Positions 8,376 through 17,322 of a stretch of DNA of 34,998 nt are shown one piece after another. This stretch comes from Phormidium sp. OSCR. Its GTDB lineage: Bacteria > Cyanobacteriota > Cyanobacteriia > Cyanobacteriales > Geitlerinemataceae. Each line of letters begins with the position of its first letter. Position 1 is the stretch's first letter. Below the pieces are notes generated by a model. The model searched no databases, was not told where the DNA came from, and saw only the letters and a program-made list of their open reading frames with translations. The stretch lies in NCBI GenBank assembly GCA_001314905.1, contig LJZT01000043.1, forward strand, positions 1-34,998, given 5' to 3'. The position numbers and the translations under genes are program-made.

Positions 8376-10130
8376 ATGTCTTCGATTCTCCATCAGCTTC
8401 AGCAGCAGTTCAGTACAGCCCTCGTCGCCGCCTTTGGTGACGATTACGCCAATACCGATCCTCTCCTGGCCGCCACCAATAACCCCAAGTTTGGCGATTA
8501 CCAGGCCAATCTGGCCATGTCTCTGGCTAAACCCTTGAAACAGAACCCTCGGGCCATCGCCAGCCAGATTGTCGAGGCCTTGGATGTCTCAGAGTTCTGT
8601 GACGCGCCCGAAATTGCTGGGCCGGGGTTTATTAACCTGCGACTGAAGCGGGAGTTTGTCGAAGGCCAATTGCAACAGATGCAAGGCAGCGATCGCCTGG
8701 GAATTGCCCCAACCCCTGACCCACAGAGAGTTGTGGTAGATTTCTCTAGCCCCAATATCGCCAAAGAGATGCACGTGGGCCATCTGCGATCGACCATTAT
8801 CGGCGATGCGATCGCCCGTGTCCTAGAATTTCAGGGTCACGATGTCCTACGTCTCAACCATGTGGGCGACTGGGGAACCCAATTTGGGATGTTAATTGCC
8901 TATCTGCGCGATGTCTATCCCGACGCCCTCAGCCAAGCGGATGCGTTGGACATTGGCGATTTGGTGAGTTTCTACAAAAAAGCCAAACTCCGCTTCGACG
9001 AAGATCCCCAATTTCAAGACAACGCCCGCCACAACGTCGTCAAACTGCAATCAGGAGATCCCGAAACCCGCCAAGCCTGGAAACTCCTGTGTGATCAATC
9101 TCGGCGAGAATTTCAGAAAATCTACGATCGCCTCGATGTTAACCTAAGCGAACGGGGCGAATCCTTCTATAACGACCAACTCCCCCAAGTCGTGCAAGAC
9201 TTAGACGACTGTGGCCTACTCGTTGAAGATCAAGGGGCAAAATGTGTCTTCCTAGAAGGCTACCAGAACAAAGATGGAAACCCTCAACCCCTAATTATCC
9301 AAAAATCCAACGGCGGCTATAATTACGCTACGACAGACCTGGCTGCCTTACGCTATCGCATTCGCGAAGACGGGGCCAAACGCATTATCTATGTCGTCGA
9401 TGCGGGCCAAGGGACTCACTTTGCCCAAGTGTTTCAAGTAGCCCAACGAGCCGGCTGGCTTCCAGAAGACGTTGAGGCGGTTCATGTTCCCTTTGGTTTA
9501 GTGCAGGGAGAAGATGGCAAGAAACTCAAAACCCGCGCTGGGGAGACAGTGCGCCTCAAGGATTTACTCGATGAAGCGGTGAATCGTTCCCGAGTGGATT
9601 TGCAACAACGGATTGAGGCCGAGGGGCGATCGGAAACTGCCGAGTTTATTGAACAAGTGGCGGAAGTGGTGGGGATGAGTTCGGTGAAATACGCCGATTT
9701 GAGTCAGAACCGCACCAGTAACTACATTTTTAGTTATGACAAAATGTTGTCGTTACAAGGCAACACTGCCCCCTATTTGCTCTATGCCTATGTCCGGGTT
9801 CAAGGCATTAGTCGCAAGGGAACCATTGACTTTGAAAATCTCGGAGAAATTCAGTTAAAACTCTCCGATGATGTGGAATTGACCCTGGCTAAACATTTAT
9901 TGAGTTTAGCAGAAATTCTCGATGACGTGGCTCAGGAGTTACTGCCCAATCGTCTCTGTCAGTATTTGTTTGAACTGAGTCAGAAATTCAATCAGTTTTA
10001 TGACAAATGCCCGGTGTTACAAGTGGAAGAACCGTTACGAACCTCTCGTTTAGTCTTGTGTGATTTGAGCGCGAGAACCCTTAAAACTGGGTTATCTCTG
10101 TTGGGGATTCAGGTCTTAGAACGGATGTAA
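8376..10130 (+). CDS. argS: Arginyl-tRNA synthetase
   Basis: 584 residues, the normal length. Charges tRNA-Arg. The N-terminal Add-1 domain covers about 1-110. The class I signature appears as [21 protein letters not shown] at about 124-144, where HVGH is the HIGH motif. [12 protein letters not shown] near 378-389 stands at the KMSKS position, degenerate as in many ArgRS enzymes. The C-terminal helical anticodon-binding domain ends in [10 protein letters not shown]. The ATG at 8376 fits the family start. Confidence 0.97.
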   Translation: MSSILHQLQQQFSTALVAAFGDDYANTDPLLAATNNPKFGDYQANLAMSLAKPLKQNPRAIASQIVEALDVSEFCDAPEIAGPGFINLRLKREFVEGQLQQMQGSDRLGIAPTPDPQRVVVDFSSPNIAKEMHVGHLRSTIIGDAIARVLEFQGHDVLRLNHVGDWGTQFGMLIAYLRDVYPDALSQADALDIGDLVSFYKKAKLRFDEDPQFQDNARHNVVKLQSGDPETRQAWKLLCDQSRREFQKIYDRLDVNLSERGESFYNDQLPQVVQDLDDCGLLVEDQGAKCVFLEGYQNKDGNPQPLIIQKSNGGYNYATTDLAALRYRIREDGAKRIIYVVDAGQGTHFAQVFQVAQRAGWLPEDVEAVHVPFGLVQGEDGKKLKTRAGETVRLKDLLDEAVNRSRVDLQQRIEAEGRSETAEFIEQVAEVVGMSSVKYADLSQNRTSNYIFSYDKMLSLQGNTAPYLLYAYVRVQGISRKGTIDFENLGEIQLKLSDDVELTLAKHLLSLAEILDDVAQELLPNRLCQYLFELSQKFNQFYDKCPVLQVEEPLRTSRLVLCDLSARTLKTGLSLLGIQVLERM

Positions 10131-10162
10131 TCGAGGGTTTTTATCTCATTTTTCATCAAGTC

Positions 10163-10185
10163 GGGGCGAACCTTTGTGGTCGCCC
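10163..10185. repeat. Dispersed hairpin repeat, copy 1
   Basis: GGGCGA (10164-10169) and CC (10171-10172) pair with GG (10178-10179) and TCGCCC (10180-10185) around TTTGT. A second copy with the same stem and one altered loop base lies at 27220-27242, which shows that this is a repeated intergenic element rather than a gene-specific terminator. Confidence 0.6.
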
Positions 10186-10334
10186 TCCGCCAGCGTTGAT
10201 GTCTAGCAAGCCTATCAAAAAATGGTATTCTATAAAACCTAGAATCAAGTCCTGTTATCGTCTGGACTGAGTTCCTAACTCTATAAATCTTGATGAGGAA
10301 ACCACCGGTAAACCACTCGACTCACTAACCAAAA

Positions 10335-10360
10335 TGAGAATAGTTTTCATAATGAGAATT
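10335..10360. promoter_or_regulatory. Candidate Fur box
   Basis: TGAGAAT-A-GTTTTCA (10335-10349) fits the 7-1-7 Fur palindrome TGATAATnATTATCA at 11 of 14 positions. It runs on into TAATGAGAATT, giving overlapping GAGAAT-type hexamers. Such overlapping hexamers are typical of iron-regulated cyanobacterial promoters. No iron gene follows; the only downstream frame is the small ORF at 10421. Confidence 0.45.
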
Positions 10361-10420
10361 GCTGACTGGGAATATCTCGGTAGAACCACAGACAGAAGAC
10401 TTGGCAAAAGTTAAGGAACC

Positions 10421-10552
10421 ATGACAAAAGCTCCCGACTGTAAAATCTGGTTTGAGCAAGGGATGGGATGCCAAGAGCAGGAGAACTATGTTCAGGCTCT
10501 GAATAAGGCTGTCAGTGCGGTGAGTATCCCCATGCAGAGGGGACGGGAATGA
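10421..10552 (+). CDS. Possible 43-residue protein, TPR-like remnant
   Basis: ATG preceded by AAGGA three bases upstream. The product includes IWFEQGMGCQEQENYVQAL, which has the W-x2-G...Y-x2-AL spacing of the first helix pair of a tetratricopeptide repeat, and then stops. It could be a decayed start of a TPR gene or a real small protein under the Fur-like box 60 nt upstream. Confidence is low. Confidence 0.25.
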   Translation: MTKAPDCKIWFEQGMGCQEQENYVQALNKAVSAVSIPMQRGRE

Positions 10553-10665
10553 CCGTTGGGAGTCCCGGAATCACCGTGAAGAGTCTTCCCAGGAAAACCT
10601 GCTGCCCAAGTTTATGTTATATTTATTAATAGAATTTTCCGATAAACTGAATTCAGAGAGACACT

Positions 10666-10869
10666 ATGCAAGCAGAACAATATCCCTTTGCCCAAGAATT
10701 GATTACAGATGTTTCCGGTACAATTCGTAAGGTAATCTTGGATTTTAGTGATTATAAGCGACTGCTAGAAGTTATTGAAGAAGAGGGACTTTATCAAGCC
10801 ATGATGGAAGTCAAAAATGAAACTTCTTTGGACTTGGAAGCCGCCTTAGCTGAACTTGAGAAAGAATGA
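10666..10869 (+). CDS. Antitoxin of a type II toxin-antitoxin pair
   Basis: 67 residues. The first half (DVSGTIRKVILDFSDYKRLLEVIEE) looks like the strand-plus-helix DNA-binding and dimer part of Phd/YefM- or RelB-like antitoxins in cyanobacteria. The acidic C-terminus (SLDLEAALAELEKE) would wrap the toxin. The stop codon overlaps the toxin start as ATGA, the classic arrangement for translational coupling. It would neutralise the downstream RelE-like toxin and repress its own promoter. The family assignment is by layout and context. Confidence 0.75.
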   Translation: MQAEQYPFAQELITDVSGTIRKVILDFSDYKRLLEVIEEEGLYQAMMEVKNETSLDLEAALAELEKE

Positions 10870-11135
10870 AAACTGAGTATAAGCCTAGTTTTTTAAAAGA
10901 CTTGAAGGCTCTGAAAAGTACCCCCAGATTTGAAACAATAAAAGCGTTAGCATTTACAGAGATTCCTAATTTGTTAAAGCTTGAAGAAATTGGTAACTTA
11001 AAAAAGCTAAAAGGGGATGAAAATGCTTATCGAATTCGCCTCGGTGATTACCGAATAGGAATTTTCTTTGATGGCGAAACAGTTACCTTCGCTCGCGTGC
11101 TACATCGTAAAGATATCTATCGCTATTTTCCCTAG
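10866..11135 (+). CDS. RelE/ParE-family toxin
   Basis: 89 residues. The pattern is that of the RelE fold: KPSFLKDLKAL in the first helix, LKKLKGDENAYRIRLGDYRIGIFFD across the central strands, and RVLHRKDIYRYFP at the C-terminus, including the RxxHRxxIYR signature of ribosome-dependent mRNA interferases. Expected action is cleavage of mRNA in the ribosomal A site. It is translated with the antitoxin by a 4-nt overlap. The reading frame is intact, so the pair could be functional. Confidence 0.88.
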   Translation: MKTEYKPSFLKDLKALKSTPRFETIKALAFTEIPNLLKLEEIGNLKKLKGDENAYRIRLGDYRIGIFFDGETVTFARVLHRKDIYRYFP

Positions 11136-11302
11136 CTATTCTCGCGGGAGACAAAGGCTGTATGGATGGTATGAATGACAGATGGATTTGCGTGCAGGAA
11201 TGACCGTGCTTTGTATATAATCCGTAAATAAACCGACTTGATATTAACTGATTTTCGTTCCCAGGGTCTAGCTTACAATACACCCTATTTTCTGACGACC
11301 GA

Positions 11303-12213
11303 ATGAGGGTAAATCAAGTCCTTCTTAAAAGATATCTTTTTTGGCTCTTACCTCCGACGGTAGCCGCCATCTACGTCCTCAGTGAAACGCCATTATATTG
11401 GACTGATTTTGTGGTGTATCAGCACCGAACCACAGAACTCATTTTAGCCTTTCAAACCTCATTTTCGGCGGGAATAGAGCAGATTATAAACTCTCTCAAC
11501 GCCGATTATAATCTTCTTTATATCATTCCCCTACTGCCGCTTTTGCTGGTTTTGGGAACTGGACGGCTGGCCTATATCATCGCCCTAACCGTCGTCTATG
11601 GATTACCCTTTGTTGGCCGAATTGCACTCATAACTCGGCTCATTTGTCAAGACATCAAGCCCAAAAAATCCGTTCAAAGCGCCCTAGCCCTGGGGGCCTT
11701 GATGCCTCTGACCTGGATTCCCCTCTGGCGGGGATTTCCCGATAGCGTGGGGATGCTGTGCGTCGTCGCCGCCAGCGGGGTGTATCTCGGGAAACGGCGT
11801 TGCTGGAGGTTTGCGGCCATTGGCGGACTGTTGGCCCTGGCGGTGTTGTTTCGCCGTCACTTCGCCTATGGTGGTTTGGCCGTGGGGGGTGCGATCGCCT
11901 TGGTGGAGTTATGGGATAGACTGAACCCCATAGCCTGGGACTCCCCGGGCCAACTTAGCGCCGTCCTGGGACGTTATAGCCGCGATATGGCCATGATGGT
12001 TCTGGCGGGCCTGGGCCTACTTTGGGCCGTCGCCCCGAAACCACCCCCATCTCCCTACAACTCCTCAACGCCAACGGTGTCCCCATCACCTCCCCCCAGC
12101 CATTCCAGGACTCTCTCAGCCTCACCGCCGCCGAGGATGCGGCCTATCTGCGACTCAGCCTTAACGCCGCTGACCCAACTCCCGTCAATTTAAACAATCT
12201 CACAGTTCGTTGA
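11303..12213 (+). pseudogene. Multi-pass membrane protein gene broken by frameshift or internal deletion
   Basis: The frame from the ATG at 11303 gives about 240 residues with several hydrophobic helices (LFWLLPPTVAAIYVL, IIPLLPLLLVLGTG, YIIALTVVYGLPFV and others), resembling the N-terminal part of a GT-C or polyprenol-sugar-dependent glycosyltransferase-like protein. After VAPK the frame turns into an improbable proline/serine tail that stops at 12193. In the next frame, from about 12022 to 12213, the sequence reads TPISLQLLNANGVPITS...AAYLRLSLNAADPTPVNLNNLTVR, a natural-looking beta-rich C-terminus. The simplest reading is one gene with a frameshift, probably with loss of a central segment. 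The next gene is an intact GT39-like enzyme. Confidence 0.6.
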
Positions 12214-12446
12214 TAAGCCAACTCCGCGCCAGCGATGGCCTCGCGTGGTTCTCCTCTCGGACTATAGCAATCGAAGATTGCCTGATTGACACGCTAAGTT
12301 GGGAGAGAATCCCCTACCTGTTGCCATCCCCTCCACCGGAGGAGTAGGTTATGCCTGTTGCCTTCTTGTTTCCTGTTTTTTGTCCGATTCAGACCAACGT
12401 TTGCTATCTCAGGATTCATCTATTGTTACTCTGCTAATTCTTGCTG

Positions 12447-14078
12447 ATGAGACTTTTTGCCTGGTTCCTACTGGGACTCGTATTACGATGTATCGGTTTA
12501 GGAACTTTGCCCCCCTGGACTGATGAATCTGCCACGTTAGTGTTTAGTTTGGGAAATAGCTTTCTCGGGGTTCCCCTGAATCAGTTTATTTCCCCGGAGC
12601 AGTTACTCGAACCCCTACAACGCTCCCCAACAGCGGGATTGGGGGATGTTTGGCAGCATCTGATGAGCGAAAGTACCCATCCACCGCTCTATTTCTTGTT
12701 AAATCATCTCTGGCTGCAAGGGTTTCCCGAAGAGCAGCTTCTCTGGGCCAGTCGGGCGTTTTCGGCGTTGTGGGGCGCTCTGACGATTCCGGCGCTGTAT
12801 GGTTTGGCGAAACGCTCCTTCGCTTCGGAGACGGTGGCTCAGTTGGCGGCGGCGTTGATGGCGTTGTCTCCTTTGGGGATTTTCTTGGCCCAAGAAGCAC
12901 GCCACTATACGTTAGCTATTCTACTGGCGATCGCCTCGTTTTATGCCTTTAGTTTGGCCGTCGAAAGTCTCGTACAGACCCATTCCCCGGCCCGCCATTG
13001 GCTCTGGGGTTGGACATTTTTTTGGATTTTTGTCAATGGTTTGGGCATTGCGGTTCATTATTTTTTTGGTTTAGTTCCCCTCATTCAAGGGCTAGTTTTA
13101 GGCAAACATTGGTGTCAGGGACAGCTACAAGGACCGATTTCTCGCACCGCTAAACCCTGGCGAGGGGTGGGAGTGGCGGCGGTGGGAACGGCGATGACGG
13201 GACTGGTTTGGCTTCCGGTTTGGGGACGATTTGCGGACAGTGATTTAACGGATTGGGTGACGGATGGTGATTTGGGCATTTTTCCACCGCTGGGACGAAC
13301 CATTTTATGGTTGGTGTCGATGGTGTTGATGGCGCCTCTGGATGCCCTCGTTTTGCCACTTTGGTGGATTATCATAACCGGACTTTTCTTACTCTTTATT
13401 CTTGGCAAATTGTGGACTTTGCTGGATTTAGTTGCCCCGCACCATCCTCCCCAGTCCAGAGTTTGGCTGGAGGTCTTCATCGTGGGAATTTTGTTGTTTT
13501 TAGGAATTACCTATTTGACGGGCAATGATTTAACGCTAGCGCCGCGCTTCTTTTTTCCACTGTTACCTGTTGTTATTTTAATCCTTGCTTCTGGTTTAGA
13601 GTCAGCTTGGAATTGTCGGTCAAAACAACTCTATGGATTGGCTATAATTGCAGTTTTAGGAAGTTTGAGTGTGGTGACAAATTTTAGTTATTTGCAACAT
13701 CATCGCGGCGATCGCCTGGCGCAAGTTATTCGCCAAACCTCTGATGTGCCAGTAGTTCTAGCGACAACCCATAAGCATCATGGACAGACCGGGCGCTTGC
13801 AGGCGATCGCCTGGGACTTGGCAAACTACAACTTTTCTCAACCTCAATATTTTTTACTGGCACATCCCGAACCTCAAGCCTATCCTACTGATATTTTAGC
13901 ACAAGAACTGCAAAATCTATCCCCGCCATTTGATGTTTGGTATGTTAATTTTCATGCTCACAAATTAGGCGATCGTGGTGGACAATTTGACGCCAATGAA
14001 CCCATTGGAGAGCGAGTTCCACGCCGTCAACTTCCCAAAGTCAATGGCTACCGCTATGACCTCGTTCGTTATCGTTAA
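12447..14078 (+). CDS. GT39-type (GT-C fold) membrane glycosyltransferase
   Basis: 543 residues from the ATG at 12447; the frame is open six bases further to a TTG. The N-terminus shows the hallmark order of this family: a helix, then LPPWTDESAT (acidic pair in the first outer loop), HPPLYFLLNHLW, then FLAQEARHYTLA, followed by about nine further hydrophobic helices and a soluble C-terminal part. Such enzymes move a sugar from a polyprenyl phosphate to protein, lipid or polysaccharide on the outer face of the membrane. Acceptor and sugar are unknown. The histidine kinase gene follows after 17 nt, so the two may share a transcript. Confidence 0.82.
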   Translation: MRLFAWFLLGLVLRCIGLGTLPPWTDESATLVFSLGNSFLGVPLNQFISPEQLLEPLQRSPTAGLGDVWQHLMSESTHPPLYFLLNHLWLQGFPEEQLLWASRAFSALWGALTIPALYGLAKRSFASETVAQLAAALMALSPLGIFLAQEARHYTLAILLAIASFYAFSLAVESLVQTHSPARHWLWGWTFFWIFVNGLGIAVHYFFGLVPLIQGLVLGKHWCQGQLQGPISRTAKPWRGVGVAAVGTAMTGLVWLPVWGRFADSDLTDWVTDGDLGIFPPLGRTILWLVSMVLMAPLDALVLPLWWIIITGLFLLFILGKLWTLLDLVAPHHPPQSRVWLEVFIVGILLFLGITYLTGNDLTLAPRFFFPLLPVVILILASGLESAWNCRSKQLYGLAIIAVLGSLSVVTNFSYLQHHRGDRLAQVIRQTSDVPVVLATTHKHHGQTGRLQAIAWDLANYNFSQPQYFLLAHPEPQAYPTDILAQELQNLSPPFDVWYVNFHAHKLGDRGGQFDANEPIGERVPRRQLPKVNGYRYDLVRYR

Positions 14079-14095
14079 GTCCACCCTTAAGTCCT

Positions 14096-15982
14096 ATGTC
14101 AAACATCCGCCGATTTATCTGGAGACATCAGAATTTATTTCGCATTCTGCTCATCGCCGTCTTTTATAACCTCGTCGCCTTAATAGGAATGCAACTGGCG
14201 GTTCTCCCCGGAGATGTGGCCACCGTCTGGGTTCCGGCGGGATTTAGCCTCGCAGTTATCCTAATTTGGGGTTCCCAAGTCTGGCCGGGAATCCTCATCG
14301 GCGCTTTTAGCACCTATCCCATTCTTGGCCCCAGTCCCGTCAGTTTAGCCATTGGCGTTGTCACAGCCATAGGAAACACCCTCACGGCTCTAGTTGGCGC
14401 TCATTTAGTGCAACGTTTCACCCATAGTCGCTATCCCCTTGAACAGGTCAATCATGTATTTCTCTTTATCATTTGGGGAGGACTCATCAGTCAACTGATC
14501 AGTGCAACCTTTGGGGTAACAGCTCTACTGGTTGCGCAATGGATTAGCGCCTCAGAAGTTGGCGATGTGTTTCTAACCTGGTGGATAGCGAATTTTACTG
14601 GCGTTATTATCTATGCACCGTGTCTTTTAGTTTGGTTGACTCCAACAAAACAGCGAAATATCAAGGTAATCCAGAAATTTTTGAGACAAAATATCCTAGA
14701 AGTTATCTCTTGGCTTGTTTTATCGACTATTGTTATTAAATTTGCCTTTTTTGAACAGGCTACCATTGAATATCTGATGATACCATTATTGGTTTGGTCT
14801 GTCTTTCGCTTTCCCATCACCTGGACCACCTCAGCCGTGGTCATCACCACATCTCTTGCGGTGATTGGAACTGTGCAAGAACGCAGTATCTTTGTCCGAG
14901 ATGATTTCAATGCGTCCTTACTTTTTTTAGACTCGTTTATTGCCGTAATTTCAATTACAGTCTTGGTGTTAACCGCCGTTCTTCAAGAACGGACCAACGC
15001 CATTCTCGACCTAGAAAATGCCAAACACAATTTAGAAGATCGTGTCGTTGAGCGAACCCAGGAACTCTCGCAAGCGAACCAACAACTCGAACAGCAACAA
15101 CTCAATTTAAAACAGCAAGCCGACTCCTTAACTGAAGCATTAGCACAACTCCAACGCACCCAAGCTAAACTCATCCAAAATGAAACCATGACAGGGTTAG
15201 GTCAGCTTGTGGCGGGTGTGGCTCATGAAATCAACAATCCGATTGGGTTTATCCACAGTAATCTGACTCCAGCTCAAGAGTATTTTGAGGATATTCTAAA
15301 ATTGCTGTTACTCTATCAAGCCAAAACCCCAAAACCCGACCCTGAAATTTTAGAGTTCATGGAGGAGATTGACTTTGAGTTTCTGCAAGAGGATTTCCTC
15401 AAACTCATTACCTCGATGCGCTCTGGCTCAGAACGTATCCAACGAATTGTTCTCAGTTTACGAAATTTCTCTCGTTTAGATGAGGCGGAACTCAAGTTTG
15501 TCGATATTCACGATGGCTTAGATAGCAGTCTTTTGGTTTTGCAGCATCGCTTACGAGACACCGACGCTCCGTCAATTCAAGTTATCAAGAATTACAATAA
15601 GTTGCCGCAAGTTGAATGTTTTGCAATTTATATCAATCAAGTTTTTATGAATATCATCAATAATGCCATTGATGGGATTCGAGCCAGACAACAGACTGAA
15701 ACAACTTCGCCACAGGGACAAATTCACTTGGAAACTCGTCTGTTTGATAAATCGGTGATTCAAGTTATAATCCATGATAATGGAATTGGGATTAAACCCG
15801 AACATCAGACCAGAATTTTTGAGCCATTTTTTACAACCAAGGATGTGGGACAAGGAACGGGGTTGGGATTGTATAATAGCTATGAAACGATTGTCACCCA
15901 ACATGGGGGTAGTCTCGTCTGTAATTCAGTTCCAAATCAGGGAACTCGGTTTGAGATTACGTTACCCATTCGTAAACCGTAG
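14096..15982 (+). CDS. MASE1-domain sensor histidine kinase
   Basis: 628 residues. The first 295 are a MASE1 integral-membrane sensor with about eight helices (starting LIAVFYNLVALIGMQLAVLPG and VATVWVPAGFSLAVIL). A coiled coil covers about 300-360. The dimerisation/phosphoacceptor region carries GVAHEINNPIGF with the phosphorylated His at about 377. The ATPase domain has an N box (NIINNAIDGI), G1 (DNGIGI), F box (EPFFTTKD) and G2 (GQGTGLGLY). All catalytic motifs are present. No receiver domain or response regulator gene is adjacent, so it is an orphan kinase. The ligand is unknown. Confidence 0.93.
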   Translation: MSNIRRFIWRHQNLFRILLIAVFYNLVALIGMQLAVLPGDVATVWVPAGFSLAVILIWGSQVWPGILIGAFSTYPILGPSPVSLAIGVVTAIGNTLTALVGAHLVQRFTHSRYPLEQVNHVFLFIIWGGLISQLISATFGVTALLVAQWISASEVGDVFLTWWIANFTGVIIYAPCLLVWLTPTKQRNIKVIQKFLRQNILEVISWLVLSTIVIKFAFFEQATIEYLMIPLLVWSVFRFPITWTTSAVVITTSLAVIGTVQERSIFVRDDFNASLLFLDSFIAVISITVLVLTAVLQERTNAILDLENAKHNLEDRVVERTQELSQANQQLEQQQLNLKQQADSLTEALAQLQRTQAKLIQNETMTGLGQLVAGVAHEINNPIGFIHSNLTPAQEYFEDILKLLLLYQAKTPKPDPEILEFMEEIDFEFLQEDFLKLITSMRSGSERIQRIVLSLRNFSRLDEAELKFVDIHDGLDSSLLVLQHRLRDTDAPSIQVIKNYNKLPQVECFAIYINQVFMNIINNAIDGIRARQQTETTSPQGQIHLETRLFDKSVIQVIIHDNGIGIKPEHQTRIFEPFFTTKDVGQGTGLGLYNSYETIVTQHGGSLVCNSVPNQGTRFEITLPIRKP

Positions 15983-15992
15983 CCGCAAAAAT

Positions 15993-16051
15993 CCCCTCCT
16001 GGGAGGGGTTAGGGGTGGGTTCTCCTCGGTGGGAGGGGTTAGGGGTGGGTT
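15993..16051. repeat. Intergenic GC-rich repeat, two copies
   Basis: A 21-base G-rich unit at 16001-16021 recurs exactly at 16031-16051. The first copy is preceded by CCCCTC at 15993-15998, forming a 7-bp hairpin with GGAGGGG. Related sequence occurs at 19508-19536 and, inverted, near 27178-27320 and 28146-28190, so it is a dispersed family in this genome. Confidence 0.8.
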
Positions 16052-16065
16052 CCCCGACAATTGTG

Positions 16066-16091
16066 TTGCAACACTTGCAACACTTGCAACA
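16066..16091. repeat. 9-bp tandem repeat TTGCAACAC
   Basis: TTGCAACAC at 16066 and 16075, then TTGCAACA at 16084. The first copy is part of a 12-nt palindrome, GTGTTGCAACAC, at 16063-16074. It lies upstream of the pyrF promoter region. Confidence 0.85.
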
Positions 16092-16122
16092 AAATGAATC
16101 ACACGGTCTATCCTGAAGACCC

Positions 16123-16128
16123 CTATAA
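16123..16128 (+). promoter_or_regulatory. Candidate -10 element of pyrF
   Basis: A consensus TATAAT lies 34 nt before the pyrF ATG at 16163. No clear TTGACA lies at the normal distance. Confidence 0.4.
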
Positions 16129-16162
16129 TCTAGGATACCGTCGTCCAAAATCCTTCAAAACA

Positions 16163-16882
16163 ATGACAGATAACTCCATTTCTGAACGAATTATCGTCCC
16201 CTTGGATGTCCCCGACTTAGAAACAGCAATGTCTCAAATATCTCAATTGCCAAATGTGCAATTTTGGAAAGTGGGACTAGAACTGTTTATCAGTGCCGGC
16301 CCCCCCATTCTTGACCATCTCAAAGCGTACAATAAACGCATTTTCTTAGACCTAAAACTCCATGACATTCCTAATACCATGGCCGGGGCCTGTCGCTCAG
16401 CGGCTCGCTATGGCGTGGACCTGCTGACCCTCCACGCCAGTGCTGGCCGGCCCGCCCTAAAAGCCGCTCAGCGGGCGCTAGAAGAGGGTGCAGCCGCCGC
16501 TGGACAGCCCCTACCGAGGGCGATCGCCGTCACCCTCCTCACCAGCCTCAACGCCCGCGAACTAGCCTTTGACCTTCAGGTTCCCATCGAACTCCCCGAA
16601 TACGCCCTAAAAATGGCTCTGTTAGCCCAGGAGTCCGGGTTAGCGGGAGCCGTTTGCTCCCCCCAGGAAGCCCAGCAACTGCGACAAATCTGCGGTCATG
16701 AGTTCCTCCTTGTCTGCCCCGGTGTTCGTCCCTCCTGGGGGGTCTCAGGCGACCAACAACGGGTCATGACCCCCCAGCAGGCGTTGCAAGCGGGAGCCAA
16801 CTATCTTGTCATTGGTCGTCCCATTACCCAAGCCGACCATCCCGCCGCCGCCTTTGACCGCATTTGCGAGGATCTCAGTTAA
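16163..16882 (+). CDS. pyrF: Orotidine-5'-phosphate decarboxylase
   Basis: 239 residues. Last step of UMP synthesis. [14 protein letters not shown] opens the barrel, FWKVGLELF binds the phosphate-side ligand, [13 protein letters not shown] carries the catalytic D-K-x-x-D set, and [10 protein letters not shown] and YLVIGRPIT form the phosphate-binding end. The ATG at 16163 is chosen: the open frame runs back to 16061, but that extension ([14 protein letters not shown]) is only translated repeat sequence. Three in-frame stop codons end the gene within a small tandem repeat. Confidence 0.97.
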   Translation: MTDNSISERIIVPLDVPDLETAMSQISQLPNVQFWKVGLELFISAGPPILDHLKAYNKRIFLDLKLHDIPNTMAGACRSAARYGVDLLTLHASAGRPALKAAQRALEEGAAAAGQPLPRAIAVTLLTSLNARELAFDLQVPIELPEYALKMALLAQESGLAGAVCSPQEAQQLRQICGHEFLLVCPGVRPSWGVSGDQQRVMTPQQALQAGANYLVIGRPITQADHPAAAFDRICEDLS

Positions 16883-16909
16883 ACTCTCAGTTGAACTCTC
16901 AGTTAAACT
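16874..16909. repeat. 12-bp tandem repeat over the pyrF stop codon
   Basis: CTCAGTTAAACT, CTCAGTTGAACT and CTCAGTTAAACT follow each other exactly. Because the unit is 12 bases, each copy puts a stop codon (TAA, TGA, TAA) in the pyrF frame. Confidence 0.9.
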
Positions 16910-16917
16910 GAATCCAC

Positions 16918-17322
16918 CTAAGCCCCTGGTTTTTTGACGTTGTAATCCTCATGAGACAGCACCGACTGAGGAATAACGAACTCCCCATCATCTCGGCAAA
17001 TCATGCGATAATTACGAGTGATGGGGATACTAATAATTTGGCGATCGTGTCTCATGCGCTTACCATTAAAGTCTCGATAACTTTGCTGTTGGGCTAACGC
17101 CGATATAATATCCCGAGCCTTTAACACTACATATTGAGGGAGCGATCGCAAATCAATATCATCCTGCTCAAACGTGGCTTCCCAGGCTTTCTTTTCCAGT
17201 TGTTTCTGTTGCAGAGCTTGCCATTGCTTCTCCTGCTCACGTCGTTCCTGCTCACAGCGATGACAGGTTTTGCCATAGCCTTTATGTCCACAGGGAAACG
17301 TTTTTTTTCGTCGTTTAGCCAT
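16918..17322 (-). CDS. Small zinc-motif protein with RelE-like C-terminal part
   Basis: 134 residues. Residues 1-25 (KKTFPCGHKGYGKTCHRCEQ) form a compact metal site of the type C-x-H-x6-C-x2-C. A charged, glutamine-rich helix follows (about 24-50). The C-terminal 70 residues (ISIPITRNYRMICRDDGEFVIPQSVLSHEDYN) have a strand-rich pattern with R-x-Y-R-M, reminiscent of RelE/HigB toxins. I know similar hypothetical proteins in cyanobacteria, but not their function. No antitoxin-like frame adjoins it. It is convergent with pyrF. Confidence 0.6.
   Translation of the reverse strand: MAKRRKKTFPCGHKGYGKTCHRCEQERREQEKQWQALQQKQLEKKAWEATFEQDDIDLRSLPQYVVLKARDIISALAQQQSYRDFNGKRMRHDRQIISIPITRNYRMICRDDGEFVIPQSVLSHEDYNVKKPGA

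Larger units (their letters stand above)
10131..10665. other. Intergenic region with hairpin repeat, Fur-like box and tiny ORF
   Basis: 535 nt. It contains a dispersed hairpin repeat (10163-10185), an iron-box-like sequence (10335-10360) and a 43-codon frame (10421-10552), each listed separately. Nothing else is recognised. Confidence 0.5.

Noticed and set aside
16061-16162. Extended N-terminus of pyrF ([14 protein letters not shown])
   Set aside because: It is translated repeat sequence and covers the TATAAT at 16123; the ATG at 16163 matches the family.
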